Shown one piece after another: positions 1 through 13,633 of a stretch of DNA of 64,000 bases. The notes beneath the pieces were generated by a model. The model was not told the origin of the DNA, did no database searches, and worked only from the letters and a program-made list of their open reading frames with translations. The stretch covers positions 1,054,001-1,118,000 of the forward strand of contig VSJF01000010.1 of NCBI GenBank assembly GCA_009739215.1. Reading direction: 5' to 3'. Position 1 is the stretch's first letter, and each line of letters begins with the position of its first letter. The DNA is from Floccularia luteovirens. Its lineage: Eukaryota > Basidiomycota > Agaricomycetes > Agaricales > Squamanitaceae. Made by a program: the position numbers and the translations under genes.

Positions 1-873
1 TACTATTTTTAGTCTACTCTAATAGCATTGCGCACGTTCGAGGATCGGGGCCCTGATTACAACTTGCATTTACGGTTAAAAGTCGTGAAATAGCATTTAT
101 AACATTTGCGGATAACTACCCTGCAAGTTCCTGACCTTTATGAGGGATGGATGAACATACTGTAAGTAGTAGATATACTACTCAACCATTCCCTAGGAAC
201 CACATTAGTCCTTCCAAAGTTCCATAACTGATTTCCAAGGTGCTCAAATGTTCTGCCGCATCCATGCGAGTTGAGCGCGCTGCCACATAAGGTTTAACAA
301 ACGACTGTCACACGTGCGTACGCTTCTCGGAAAGTTGCACCCAAAGTTGTGCCCACATCATTTCTGTTTCTTTCGATGCTGTGTACAAAGTCCCATTTCC
401 TTCATCAGAACCCGAATGGCTTCATTGCGGTGGGCGCGGTGGGTGCGTAAGGATACACAGGAGATTTACCTTGTATGAAGCCAGCAACTGACATCAAGAA
501 GACCTGCCACACAATGAAAGAAATTCACACCACTCGCTTGATCCAAAGTTAAAGTCCATTAGGTAAGACTGTCGCACAACCAACCTGATAACACAAACGT
601 GCGTCACATTTGCAGCTGTGCAGTTCCATCAGTGGGTCACTGTCAGACTCGATGTGCTCAATGTACAGCGAACAAGCGTTCTGTCACAAATTTGTTGACA
701 TCCATTGACACTCTGTGTATAAAATACAAAGAACGAAAAGCTTCCCAGTTCTTCTAGCGTCTTCGTTTTTCTTTCAAACAAAAAGAGATACACATGCATA
801 TTATATCACCGCCTGAACAATATTTGTTTACTTGTGCCGTTCCAAGACCAACCTACCATCTGACCTCCAACAT
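1..873. other. Intergenic, with a promoter-like stretch at 718-793
   Basis: No convincing gene is seen. A good TATA-like box (TATAAAAT, 718-725) on the + strand is followed about 70 bp later by an ATG at 794 that opens a 95-codon frame. That frame runs antisense over the 3' end of the beta-glucosidase gene and resembles no protein I know. The stretch also holds the 3' flank of that minus-strand gene. Confidence 0.4.
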
Positions 874-3503
<2,630 letters not shown>

Positions 3504-4521
3504 GCACTTGGTACGATGTCTATACTATATAGATGACAGGTTATATCCAAGGCAACTGGGGGGTTGCTTTGTTATAGAAGTGCGATTCTCATTTCCCCAG
3601 TTTTCTTCTACGGTATGATTTATTTATGGAACATCGTTCCGATAAAATTCCGGTGGGGCAAGTGAGCACTGGAGCAAGTGTCATCTGATCCTTTACGGTC
3701 GTTTTGCTATAATATATATGTATTGCTCCTGATACCTATACATGATGTTTGAAGCACTCTGTATACGGTTGCAAACGGGGGCATTTGGGGGGGATTGGTT
3801 GACGTCTTTCGCGGTGCGTGATCATCGGTGATCTATGTATACTGATAGTAAACCATCCTCACACATACCAGATGCATAGATTAATTGCTATGCCACGTAT
3901 GAACGTAGAATAGCCGTACTTTACAGTTGCTAAGGGCGAGACAAGTGTCACTGATATATACCAACCAATGAAATCGAAAGGCCGTAATTGGATACCACTC
4001 CAACGCCTTTTCAACTGTCAACAAGTGTCATACATCTGATGTATACCATGCGGCCTTTTCTATGACACCATGTTTATTCGTGGAATTGGTTGCTGTATGT
4101 TTTCTTATAGTCGTGTAATCATCAGTGTGAAATGCCTTCTTAACTCGAAGAAAGTGCTACGGTTGTCGATCCATGGAAAGATGTTGGTTATTATTGGGCC
4201 CGGTAGTGGTAAAATCAAACGAAGAAAAAGGTCTTCACATTCTTCACATATATGTAAATATTTGGTGATCCAAATTCTGGGCATGAGTCGACGGGACCGC
4301 GGTGAAATGGAACGAAAAAAATGTCTCACCACTACGTATATGTCAATCATCGATCCAAACATAGTCCAAACGTCAGAACAAATGGATCCGAATCAAAGCT
4401 TACTCAAAATTATATTCCAGCTGATCTCTCTACGGAGGCACACGGAGGCACCCACCGATTAGTTTTCGGTTCGCATGACAGATGAAGAGCAGCTGAAACG
4501 TCACGAAATGAAAAAATGAAA
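3504..4521. other. Intergenic, upstream of the beta-glucosidase
   Basis: About 1 kb between the start of the GH1 gene and the stop of the proteasome gene. A 130-codon frame at 4070-4462 (+) and an overlapping 85-codon frame on the minus strand look like chance. The motif CAAGTGTCA occurs three times (near 3673, 3942 and 4020) and could be a regulatory repeat for the GH1 gene, but this is only an observation. Confidence 0.4.
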
Positions 4522-5234
4522 TCATATTTCGACTTCTCGAACACCATCTTTATCTACAACTTTGACTTTGTACTTCCCAGGACTGACAACAAGTCGTTTC
4601 GAAACTTCATCTATGCACCTTTTGAGTGTAGCAAGACCTTCTTCGAGTGAAGCTTCTGGATCATGATATCTGCCAAAAAAAGAAAATAATTCACCAGTCA
4701 TTATGAGGATCAAATATAGGGCATATCGAGAGCACCCACCTATCTAACAAACTCAACGCAAAATATGCTCCATATCCATGGGCAGCAAATGGTACCTCGA
4801 CCGAAGTCCCCAGATAGTCGATCCAATACAAATTTGGTTTCTCTGAAGCGGTATCAAAACCCCCAACGAGCAGATTTACGGAGTATGGTTTTCGGGAACG
4901 TAGAGAGCTAGCTAAGGATCCTCTAATCCATGCAGCTGCAGCGGATGGTCTGAGTGGGTAGAGATTACGGATTTGGTAGAGACGGATGTTGCGTTCGACG
5001 AATTCTGCAAATTGGACCGTGTCACCTAGAACATAGAGATTAAGCTCCACAAATCACCCATGTATGGGAGAGCAACAACATACCAGGCTCGCCAGAGTAC
5101 GCCATCAGGAGATGAGGACTAAGAGTTTTAATCTTATCCTCGTCGGTTTTCATTTTGACAATGGAGCGTGCAGCAATTGTGTCTGCCGCTACGATGACAT
5201 ATCCTTTCCCGGTCAACGCAAAAGAAACTTCCAT
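4522..5234 (-). CDS. PRE1: 20S proteasome subunit beta-4 (PSMB2/Pre1 type)
   Basis: Non-catalytic beta subunit of the 20S proteasome core. Three exons join to about 195 residues, the family's usual size. The protein begins MEVSFALTGKGYVIVAAD, without the propeptide and N-terminal Thr of the active beta-1, -2 and -5 subunits, as expected for beta-4. Family landmarks are DTVQFAEFVERNI, LRSRKPYSVNLLVGGFD, YWIDYLG, PFAAHGYGAYFALSLLDR and the C-terminal VVDKDGVREVEI. Introns: one after GEPG (about 58 bp, donor gtatgt) and one after LLDR. The gene is divergent from the thioesterase gene 209 bp away. In that gap lie a telo-box-like AACCCTAACCC and an ACGCGT motif. Confidence 0.93.
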
Positions 5235-5443
5235 GTTTCTCTTATATTATTGGTAGTGATAGTTGTGGTTTTGGTTGTGGAATCAAGTCGATACCAGACT
5301 CAAAGGATTCTATTACGCGTTCAGCGAACGCGCGTGCAGACGGCGATTGCCGTATTCAGGGATAACCCTAACCCAATAACCATCGGCATTAACATAACCG
5401 ATGCATTCATGGTTGGAGACTTCTAACTGTGCTTTCCAGTCCC
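5235..5443. promoter_or_regulatory. Bidirectional promoter: proteasome beta-4 / thioesterase
   Basis: This 209-bp gap separates two divergent start codons. It holds AACCCTAACCC at 5364-5374, a telo-box-like double repeat of the kind bound by Myb/TRF-type factors. It also holds a perfect inverted repeat at 5316-5332 (CGCGTTC, AGC, GAACGCG) that contains ACGCGT, the MluI cell-cycle box core. The motifs are seen directly; their use here is inference. Confidence 0.45.
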
Positions 5444-6023
5444 ATGTCAACTGCTAATCTCAAGGAAAGAAAACGTTCAGACTACGTTTATTTCTTGTCT
5501 TATCGAACGCGATGGTAGCTACACCTATTTCTGGTTTATCTGTTGGGTTATTTTGTCTAATTTGACCCAGGAGTGACAATGACCAATATGCGCATGTTAA
5601 CAACTCGATTTACTACCACCTCTTTGACTCTATAGTCAACACCTACCTGATCGAGCATTGTGGATTGAAGCCAACCGACTCTAGTCAGATAGGACTTGTC
5701 GTATCATCGTTTTGCCAGGTGATTACCCTAGCTAAGTGAACAAAAAATAAATAATTAAACAAATTCTCTAGTTTTTCTCACCATTGTCATTTCCGCAAGT
5801 CCTTGAGTTGGGTTTGCGAGTGAACAAGCTGGGTAAAAGCTCCGTGTCATATGAGGTCGGCGTATTTGAGGAAGCGAAGGAGTTAGTTGCTGCGGTTGGT
5901 GGGTACACGCATGTATTTGTGCACAGCCAGACGCGGAAGAGCGGAAGCATGGATAGCCAGACTAAGAAAGGATTGAGCAAGCTTGTTGTCTCACAAACGC
6001 CAGAAGGTGGAGCCAAGCTGTGA
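5444..6023 (+). CDS. Acyl-CoA thioesterase-like hotdog protein (4HBT family)
   Basis: Small hotdog-fold thioesterase, about 155 residues, which would split an acyl-CoA thioester. Three exons were joined by eye. The first starts MSTANLKERKRSDYVYF and reads into YRTRW. The second gives SDNDQYAHVNNSIYYHLFD, matching the 4HBT catalytic segment with its Asp and the HVNN turn. The third, after an AT-rich intron ending at about 5771, gives FPQVLELGLRVNKLGKSSV, YEVGVFEEA and AVGGYTHVFV, the usual second half of these fungal proteins. Intron 1 runs from the gtagct donor after CGATG to ccag before GAGTGAC, and keeps frame. It is divergent from the proteasome gene. Substrate unknown. The start is the weakest point, because an upstream frame has a stop. 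Confidence 0.8.
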
Positions 6024-6099
6024 TATGTCGTATGTACCATTGAAACGGAACATAACACGGAGAAACGAGAGAGACAGCAAATTAGAATGTCTAACAAGA

Positions 6100-6217
6100 A
6101 AACGCGCCCACGTGACCGTGTTTATTGGTATATAACCCTAGAAACCGGCTCCGTCTAAGCTGAGTCGAGGTATCATCGTAGAAATAACGAGAACGTCGTC
6201 CAGGTCAACAACGAGGA
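6100..6217 (+). promoter_or_regulatory. Likely core promoter of the acidic protein gene
   Basis: Within 120 bp of the ATG at 6218 are a palindromic CACGTG E-box (6109-6114), a TATA-like TATATAA (about 6130) and a second telo-box-like AACCCTAG (6134-6141). Placement suits a core promoter; no function is shown. Confidence 0.4.
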
Positions 6218-8206
6218 ATGGCTACCAAGCGTGTCCTAGATTCTGACCCTGCTACCTCCAGTTCTCCTCGTAAAAGACACCGTCTTTCTACCTCCACACC
6301 ACGTACTCCCTTTTTGACATCTCGGTACCACTCCAGCTTTCGAAACACACCATACACTCCTTTTACACCACATACTCCTTACCCCTCACGTCCTTCGGAC
6401 TCGCCAACAAATCCTTTTAGTGCACGCAACAGTCAAAAACGTTTACGCGCTTTGCCCACACCAACGCGGTTTTCAAAACATCTTCCTCTTCGTTTCCAAT
6501 TAATTACTCTTGGCTCTTCTTCCTCCTTAACCACCCCTGTGCGTCTTGGTGGGGTACACCGGATTGTACAGGTACCTCTCTCATATACATTCACTCATTT
6601 ACGCTGTCTCCTCTTTTTTCTTTTCCCTTCAACGAATGTGCGCCATAGCAAGAATGCACGAATGGCTGCACAAGCACACGACGAGCATCTTTTCGAGGTT
6701 CAACAGGACATCACAATGTACAGTCCTTTGTACAGACCCGGTCAGATTAGACTAGGCAAGACGTGGGCGAAACTCTCAACTGTCAGGGATCCATGTCGTG
6801 TTAGGTCGCGTAGTGCTTTTAGTAGGAGGCTCACTGGTGATGAGGATGGGTTATGTGAGGATAATGAAGTAGACGAGGAAGAAGATGGCGATGAAGATCC
6901 AACGAACGAAGACATTCGACACGCGAAGAGTGATTGGGACTGGGAGGACGAGGAGGAATTTAAGCTATCACGAGTGTGGCCTGAAGGCGTTGATCTAACA
7001 AGAGGTGTCATCTATGTACGCTTTTCATTCGCTAAAACAATGCCCCGTCTAAATATGAAATAGCATCATTCCCCTACTATCCAAGTACACATCACCCTCA
7101 ACACCCAGCGTTTACCCCGCCGCAAGGGGTCTTCCAATACCCCTTATGTCTTTTCTGGACGTGGACGAGTTGCACTTGCTCCGTCCATAATTCCGCGTCC
7201 TGTATTTGGTGTGAAGGACGTAGATCCTGACGAGCTGTTGGGCTCGACTATTACAGAACATCAACAGGAACAATCTCAACCCGAGTCGTCACTACTCACT
7301 CCACCCCTAGAGGATGGGGAAGATATTGATGGCGATGACCCAGAATCTGCGCGGTTTTTCACATCATCTCATCCTTTCCGAGTTATCAACCACAGTCCTA
7401 ATCTCGCCTACGGTTCGCCTTCTGCAAATTTAGATGAGGAAGAGGTGGAAGAAGATCCGCTGGCTTTACTCAATGTGGATGACTGGAATGCCGAGCACGC
7501 CTTTGAACGCTACTTGACCCAATTTATGGGAGCACACCCATCATTTGATGTAGATGGTGAGGAAGACGAGCAGCAAGAAGATTCACGAGACCTACCTAAT
7601 GGTTGTGAAGATGGGTATGAGTCTGGTTTCCCTTACCCAGGGGAAAGTAGTGAATTTGGTGATGACTGTGATACTAATGACAAGTGGTCGACGCCTGGGT
7701 TATCATTTGCCCATTCATCTTCACCACCTCACCTTGTCGCTTCATCACCTTCTTCTGTGCACGACTTCCCTTCTAGCAGTCCAGCACGCCTTCAAACACA
7801 TTCCTTCTCGTGTCCACCGTCAAACATGAACGCCGATGCATCCTTGTCCCATATCACAAATACCTATTTGATGACATCTTACCCTAAGTATACGACCACA
7901 CCTGCACCCCCGCGATCTCAACGCATGCGTATAGCACGAGCTGCGAGGAAGGTGGAGCGTACCAAAAAGGGAGCTTATATTCGCAAATGGGATGATGAGG
8001 ATGAGGATGATAATAATGGGGCTGTAGAAGATCAATTGGAAGAAGATAATCTTGATGAAGATGGAGTGGATACGGATTCACAGATACTCATGAATGCTCC
8101 GAAGAAATGGAAAGCCATGCGCTTAGGAAAGAACGAAAGACGTATGTGTCCCTTGATTAATAAAGACGAGGAATGGGATCCATTTGGAGATGAGATTGAA
8201 GTTTGA
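6218..8206 (+). CDS. Uncharacterised acidic low-complexity protein
   Basis: About 619 residues from three exons. I do not recognise a domain. Intron 1 (6572-6652) is pyrimidine-rich and removing it joins VHRIVQ to NARMAAQ in frame. Intron 2 (7016-7063, 48 bp) joins GVIY to HHSPTIQ. The N-terminal 90 residues are basic and Ser/Thr/Pro rich with repeated TPRTPF, TPYTPFTPHTPY-type stretches, possible proline-directed kinase sites. The middle and C-terminus have long acidic runs (EVDEEEDGDED, DDEDEDDNN) next to short basic patches such as RKVERTKKGAYIRKW and KWKAMRLGKNERR. The composition suggests a disordered nuclear protein; this is inference. It looks like a conserved agaric protein of unknown role, since the ends (VFSGRGRVALAP and DEEWDPFGDEIEV) look ordered. 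Confidence 0.75.
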
Positions 8207-9195
8207 AACTGGAGACTGATATCCTTTTTTATTCAATGTCAATGTATATCTGATTGTCTGCATTATATCAGCGGGAGGGCTCTTATGTGTATAAAATACT
8301 TGAATAGCAAGTTAGTGACCATCCACTGGAAACATCCAATAGATCGTTCATCTGGTACCATATAAATTTCCGCATAGCATCCATCAGAACAACTCGCACC
8401 GCTAGCAGCCCCTTAGTCCCCCCGTCAGCGATAACGAAAAAAAGAAGAGCGAACCGTGGAATCTTGCATTGTGTAGATGAGAACAGAAACTACATCTCAA
8501 CGTGGTCTCGTATAGGGCCTCAGGCTGGACGGCGATCATTTGAAGTCGTTGCGTTATTCTGATGACAAAATCCGGGAACATATCCCTTTTTAAGAATAGT
8601 TAAGCGACTACAAAGTTGAAACCCTGAAACCCTGATGAGGTTGATTGCTATCAGTCAAAAATGCTAAGCTAGCGGATAGTTGAAGTTTGTTGTCGATATG
8701 GGCTGACACTTGCTATTGTAATTATGGTATGTGGTACGTTTTTATGCGTTAGTAGTTTTCATGAGCGGTTTTATTTTTATTTTTAACAGATTCGGGGATA
8801 TTCATGCCGAACCCTGAAACATACACAGCACATGCAGGTCTGCATATCTCCTTTCACATGTACAGAACAACCTGAAATGAATATTCTGTCCTGTACATTT
8901 GAGGTGTATCTACGTAGGACAGCAATGTATCACGATGGCGATGCATGATATTGCTACGACTTTGCCCTGATAAAATATATATGTACCATCTTCACAAATA
9001 GAACACTGCAATCAGTCTAAAAAAACAAGACGTTGTTGGTGACTTCGGTCACAACCTTCTTTCAGCATGGATTTAAAAAAATTCCGCTGTCGTCTTTTTA
9101 CCTATATATGCGCGTGTGCCTTAAAAGGTGACTTTGTAGCATCCCTCACCTTCCCACTTTGTACTCCTCCCACTTACTCCTATTGATCAAGGGCA
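8207..9195. other. Intergenic before the first P450 gene
   Basis: No frame above about 60 codons looks coding. AT-rich TATA-like stretches occur near 8975 (ATATATATG) and 9103 (CTATATATG). The latter, about 90 bp before the P450 ATG, may be its core promoter. Confidence 0.4.
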
Positions 9196-11702
9196 ATGGG
9201 ATTACTGCTGACCACAGCGCTCGCTGTCGCCATATTATATGCGTTCCAGCGTTTACTGAAATATCGGAACAGCACCAGATCTATCGAGTGAGTCTGTTCG
9301 ACCTTTTATGGGCCAATCGCCATTGCGGATTCGAGCGAAAACTCACGTTCTTTTCTGACAGCAACCTCCCAGGGTATCGGGTAATATTACCACCTACTTC
9401 TCCCTTTATCAACGTCTTCCCATCCATTCCTGGTTTTGCGACTGGAAATAACAACGCGTTCGATAGGAAGCACAATTGTAAGTCTGAAACCACATTCCTG
9501 GATGTCATTATAATTGCTCTCCTATTCAATGATATGTATAGCCTTCAAAGAATTCGGTCACGACATCTATTCATATGTCAGTCGGGAAATTTATACTACA
9601 GATGGATCATCATTTATATAACTGGTTGTCAGATCTCGTTATACAATGGGGAAACAGCCCTTATGTTGGCAGATGCGGCAGCTGTTAAGGTCTGTTTCAA
9701 ATATTTGCTTATTTCATCTAGTTAATCAATCAACTGCATCTCATAGGAAGTGACAACATCTCGCGCACGTTTTCCGAAACCTGTAGATCAATACAAGGTT
9801 CTCAGCTTCTACGGTCGCAATATCGTAGCTTCTGAAGGAGATGAGTGGAAGAAGTACAGAAAGATATCTGCACCCGCTTTCTCTGATGTTCGTCGTTTCT
9901 CTACTTCTTCCTGCGGCCATTCCACAAGAATGACTAATTTATATTGGTGATTATACAGCGGAATAACAAACTGGTATGGGATGAGACTGTTCAGATAATG
10001 ATCGACATGTTTGCGAGTGTGTGGGGGGACAAAGATGTGGTAACTGTCGACCACGCTGTTGAAGTGACACTTCCCGTATGTTTTTGTTATATTTCAACGT
10101 CCTCCCTTTTTGTATTGCTAAAACACAAATTTTGACAGATTGCACTTTTCGTTATCGGTACAGCAGGTAACTAAGGTTTCCATGGAATAATTACTACACG
10201 AAATCTCATTCTGTTACCAGGTTTCGGGCGTAGAGTATCATGGGAAGATGACGATCAAGTTGCTTCGAATCACAAGTTGCCATTCAAACAAACACTACAT
10301 ATCGTCTCAACAGACATACCACTCAAACTGATTTTCCCGGAGTGGATACTCAACAACACCACTGAAAGGATGCGTAATGTTAATCTTGCTTTCAATGAAC
10401 TCCGAGTAGGTCATTTGCTTCTTGATTTGCGTTCTAATTAATTTTGATAAAAACAGCAATACATGTCGGAGATGATCCACGAGCGGCAGACTTCGGAAAA
10501 GGTTGAACGCCACGATCTATTTACTAAGCTCTTGGAAGCGAATAATGAGGATCTGGATAATGAAAAGTTGACAGAGAGTGAATTAATTGGTATACTCATT
10601 TGTTTGAACATTCCGGATTTCAACTAATGAGATATAAATTCCAGGAAATATATTCATCTACCTGCTTGCAGGTCATGAGGTAGTTATACATGTCTTATCT
10701 TGTTTCATCTCCAGTGTTGATTCTTATTCATCTAGACCACCGCGCATACACTCTGCTTCGCGTTCGGATTGTTAGCGATATATCAAGATGAACAAGAGAC
10801 CCTGTATAAACATATCAAAAGCATCATACCAGATGGTCGTTTGCCAGTATGGATTTATTTTCATTATCAGTTTCTTATTTGTTGAGCTTCTGGTTTGATT
10901 TTATCAGACATATGAAGAGATGCCCTTGTTCACTCAATCTATGGCGTACGTTTATAATTATGAATGTTCAATGATTCGCATTAACTTGTGTGCAACTAGT
11001 GTCTTCAATGAGACCCTCCGATTGTACCCACCTGTGAGCTTACCCGTTCACGTCAGAATATTTGACATACTAAACTATTTTCGAACAGGTCCCCCTCGTT
11101 CCGAAACAAAGTGCGGAAGATACAATCCTTACAACTCAAAATATGGATGGCGAGAAAAGAACGATACCAGTTCCGAAAGGAACACTAGTAAATATATTGA
11201 CTCCAGGGCTGCATTACAATCGTGGGTCCCGCTTTTTAGAAGTCTTGGTGTGCAAGCCACTAAATCATATTATGAATAGCACGATATTGGAAAGATCCCT
11301 ATGAGTTCAAGCCTTCCCGATTCTTGGACCCAGATTGGCCTCGCGACGCTTTCTTGCCATTCAGTGGAGGTAAACGAATTTTCCCGCATTTCCAGACAGA
11401 GTTAACAGTAGTTGATACTCTCATTAATGTAGGTCCACGTGCTTGTCTGGGACGCAAATTCTTCGAGACAGAGGGTATTGCTGTCCTCACTATGTTGATA
11501 TCGAAATACAAGATTTCTGTCAAGGAAGAACCTCAGTTTGCGGGCGAGACGATGGAACAACGAAAAGCAAGGCTGCTTAAGACTAGACAAGGTCTTACTT
11601 TGACGTATGTCGTTCAAGCTTATTACATTTGGAATTTTATTGAACGAGTCTATTGGTTGCAGACCTATCCGAGTCCCACTTGTCTTCACGAGAAGGACCT
11701 GA
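9196..11702 (+). CDS. Cytochrome P450 monooxygenase (first copy)
   Basis: Microsomal heme-thiolate monooxygenase. The start MGLLLTTALAVAILYAF is a membrane anchor. About fifteen exons join in order: NLPGYRVILPPTSPF, a short exon KEFGHDIYSY, SEGDEWKKYRKISAPAF (C-helix WxxxR), the I-helix split by an intron to give AGHETTAHT, the K-helix ExxR in FNETLRLYPP, PERF-type FKPSRFLDPDWPRDAF, and the heme loop FLPFSGG plus PRACLGRKF across an intron, with the Cys ligand. A last small exon reads PIRVPLVFTRRT and stops at 11702, restoring the usual LTLTPIRVPLVF ending. All key motifs are intact, so it should be active. Substrate and CYP family cannot be given. Just downstream lies the decayed region, so it marks the edge of an accessory area. 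Confidence 0.9.
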
Positions 11703-12161
11703 GTATACATATTAGTACAGTTTCGATTCAGAAAGATTCACTCGTTTTGTTTTTTATTTGTTTGTAGAATTATGGCTCGAAGAACGCTGAGACCAGGACA
11801 TTTTATACTCCCAAATTCATGTAATTTATCACGAGAATAATTGGCAAACTGAATTTGGAGGCACAACAGTACTGACCACTGGCATTCGTCGACCCCGCGT
11901 TTGGTTTGCGCTGAAGATACGCCACTACAGTATTTTTCACCTGCAACTTTGTGGATTAGTACCTGAGCCTCCTCCAAGCCCCAAGATAAATGTGAGGGAA
12001 AATTGTCAACGTATGATTGGATGAACTTTTCATATGTTAGAAAGAACTATGATTTGCGACATCAGGGTTGAACGTTGAACGTTGATACGGCACAACATAG
12101 CACTTTCTACTGACCCGTTTGTATACAGCGGTAATGATACTTTGCAAGGTGAGCCTGGTTC
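11703..12161. other. Intergenic, 3' of the P450
   Basis: No feature seen apart from the P450 3' flank. Small frames on both strands look like chance. Confidence 0.35.
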
Positions 12162-12340
12162 CCAGCCGTTTGGTGCACCCGCAAGCTGCCGCGCGGAGTT
12201 TAGGTCTGAGAGTCAAAACCCACGTCAGACTATGCACCAACCTCAGTTTTGGAACTCCGCACTAGAACATAGTCTAACGTGAGTTTTGACTCTCAGACCT
12301 AAACTCCGCGCGGCAGCTTGCGGGTGCACCAAACGGCTGG
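12162..12340. repeat. 179-bp foldback element with 73-bp inverted arms
   Basis: The left arm (12162-12234) and right arm (12268-12340) are reverse complements with only two mismatches in 73 bp. They enclose a 33-bp loop. The arms start CCAGCCGTTTGGTGCACCCG and include the GC-rich GCTGCCGCGCGGAG. No clear target-site duplication is seen at the ends and there is no coding frame. It could be a MITE or solo foldback transposon, or a recent inverted duplication. It sits at the border of the NLR relic region. Confidence 0.85.
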
Positions 12341-12749
12341 TTGAATAAGTCAACACTGGTGTGATTGGTGATGCTATTCACGAAAAGAAATTCAACCCGG
12401 GTGTTCAACATATCAAAGACTACAACCGGTGTTCAGTTCAGTTGATACTATCAATTAGTGGTCGGTTCGAAACGTCGATGATAGCGATTCTCCATCCTGT
12501 ATACACCGCCATTTCGGGAAAGAAGTTGGGAGACAACCGCATCTTTCACAAACCGGTGCTAATTGGCATTAAGCACTTGCAATTCTACCGATCAATCACA
12601 TGAAAGATGCGTGTTGAATACGAATCCCAATCGTGGAACAATGGCGCGTACTCCCACAAAATACACTTCCTCTTGGTTCTATTCACACTCACCACATAAA
12701 CCAAAATCTATCTCTCGTCATGCCGCGCCGACTATCGCATCCTAGATAG

Positions 12750-13560
12750 GAATTTATCCAGAGTTGACCGTTGCTGATGCATGTAAGAATATCTCACCTT
12801 CCCAGCATCGAAGCATTGTTCTCAATGCGTTGGATGAATGCGGAAGTGTCGGACCAAGGCGGTATCGTCCAGCTACTCGTAACAAATCGGCGAAATAACA
12901 ATATTCATTGTTCCGTGTGCTGTTCATCATGACGCGAACAATTAAACTTCTGCAACCCAATTAAGATCTAGAATAGAATCCCGGGGAGGACCACCGATGT
13001 GAATATAAGCTATTCTTGGAGAAAAAGGGATACGTGGGCGCGCGCCCGAATCTTATGACCTCACTCAGCAGACCGCCGGTTTTTGGTGTTTACCTTAATC
13101 GAATAGCGCGCAAGACCTAATGTCTATTAGATGCGCTGTTATCGGGTGATCTGGAAGATGTGATTGCTGTCTTCGGGCCGCTTGGTGTTGCATTTGACGG
13201 TACTAAAATAGTCTTTTTCTCCAGATGACCTGTACTCTACCAACATCGAGGAATTATTCGGGTCGTTTTTGGAAGTATCGCATTGCCCCGGGACCATGTA
13301 TCTGCCAAAGTGTTGGAGTACCAAGCTTTCCACAGTCCATTCCAGATGATAAACAGTATTGTTAAGGGCTCCAGCTTTTACATCGATCTGGTCAAACATC
13401 ACACGCGTCTTGCATCTATCTGTCTATTAACATTGACAAAGGACTTTCTGCTTGTAGAAAATGTATGCAAACCAGATGATGCATTGGTGCGCGCACAAAG
13501 GCAACTCCCATCTACCGACCCCGTTTCCTCGGAAGGTGTTCGGCTATGTGTCGGTTAGTG
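12750..13560 (+). pseudogene. NACHT-domain relic of an NLR-like gene
   Basis: Broken pieces of a NACHT protein related to the NLR at 36.8-41.0 kb. Near 12815 the frame QHRSIVLNALDECGSV matches the Walker B block (there HHRVVIVMDAIDECQ). Near 13140 LLSGDLEDVIAVFGPLG matches the segment after the NACHT. At 13378-13470 FYIDLVKHHTRLASICL plus LTKDFLLVENVC matches FYINPIEHHSRLASACL plus MTKDSMLAQNIC of the intact gene. The pieces are in the right order on one strand but in different frames, with stops and missing stretches (no P-loop seen). It is a dead gene. Confidence 0.8.
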
Positions 13561-13633
13561 AATAGGTATATCTTTCCAAAGTCGTGTCAGACTTTGGGTA
13601 CAGATCTAGGATCTTAGATTCGGCACATCAAGA

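Noticed and set aside
4070..4462. 130-codon plus-strand frame in the gap upstream of the beta-glucosidase
   Set aside because: No motif, and an equally long frame lies on the opposite strand.
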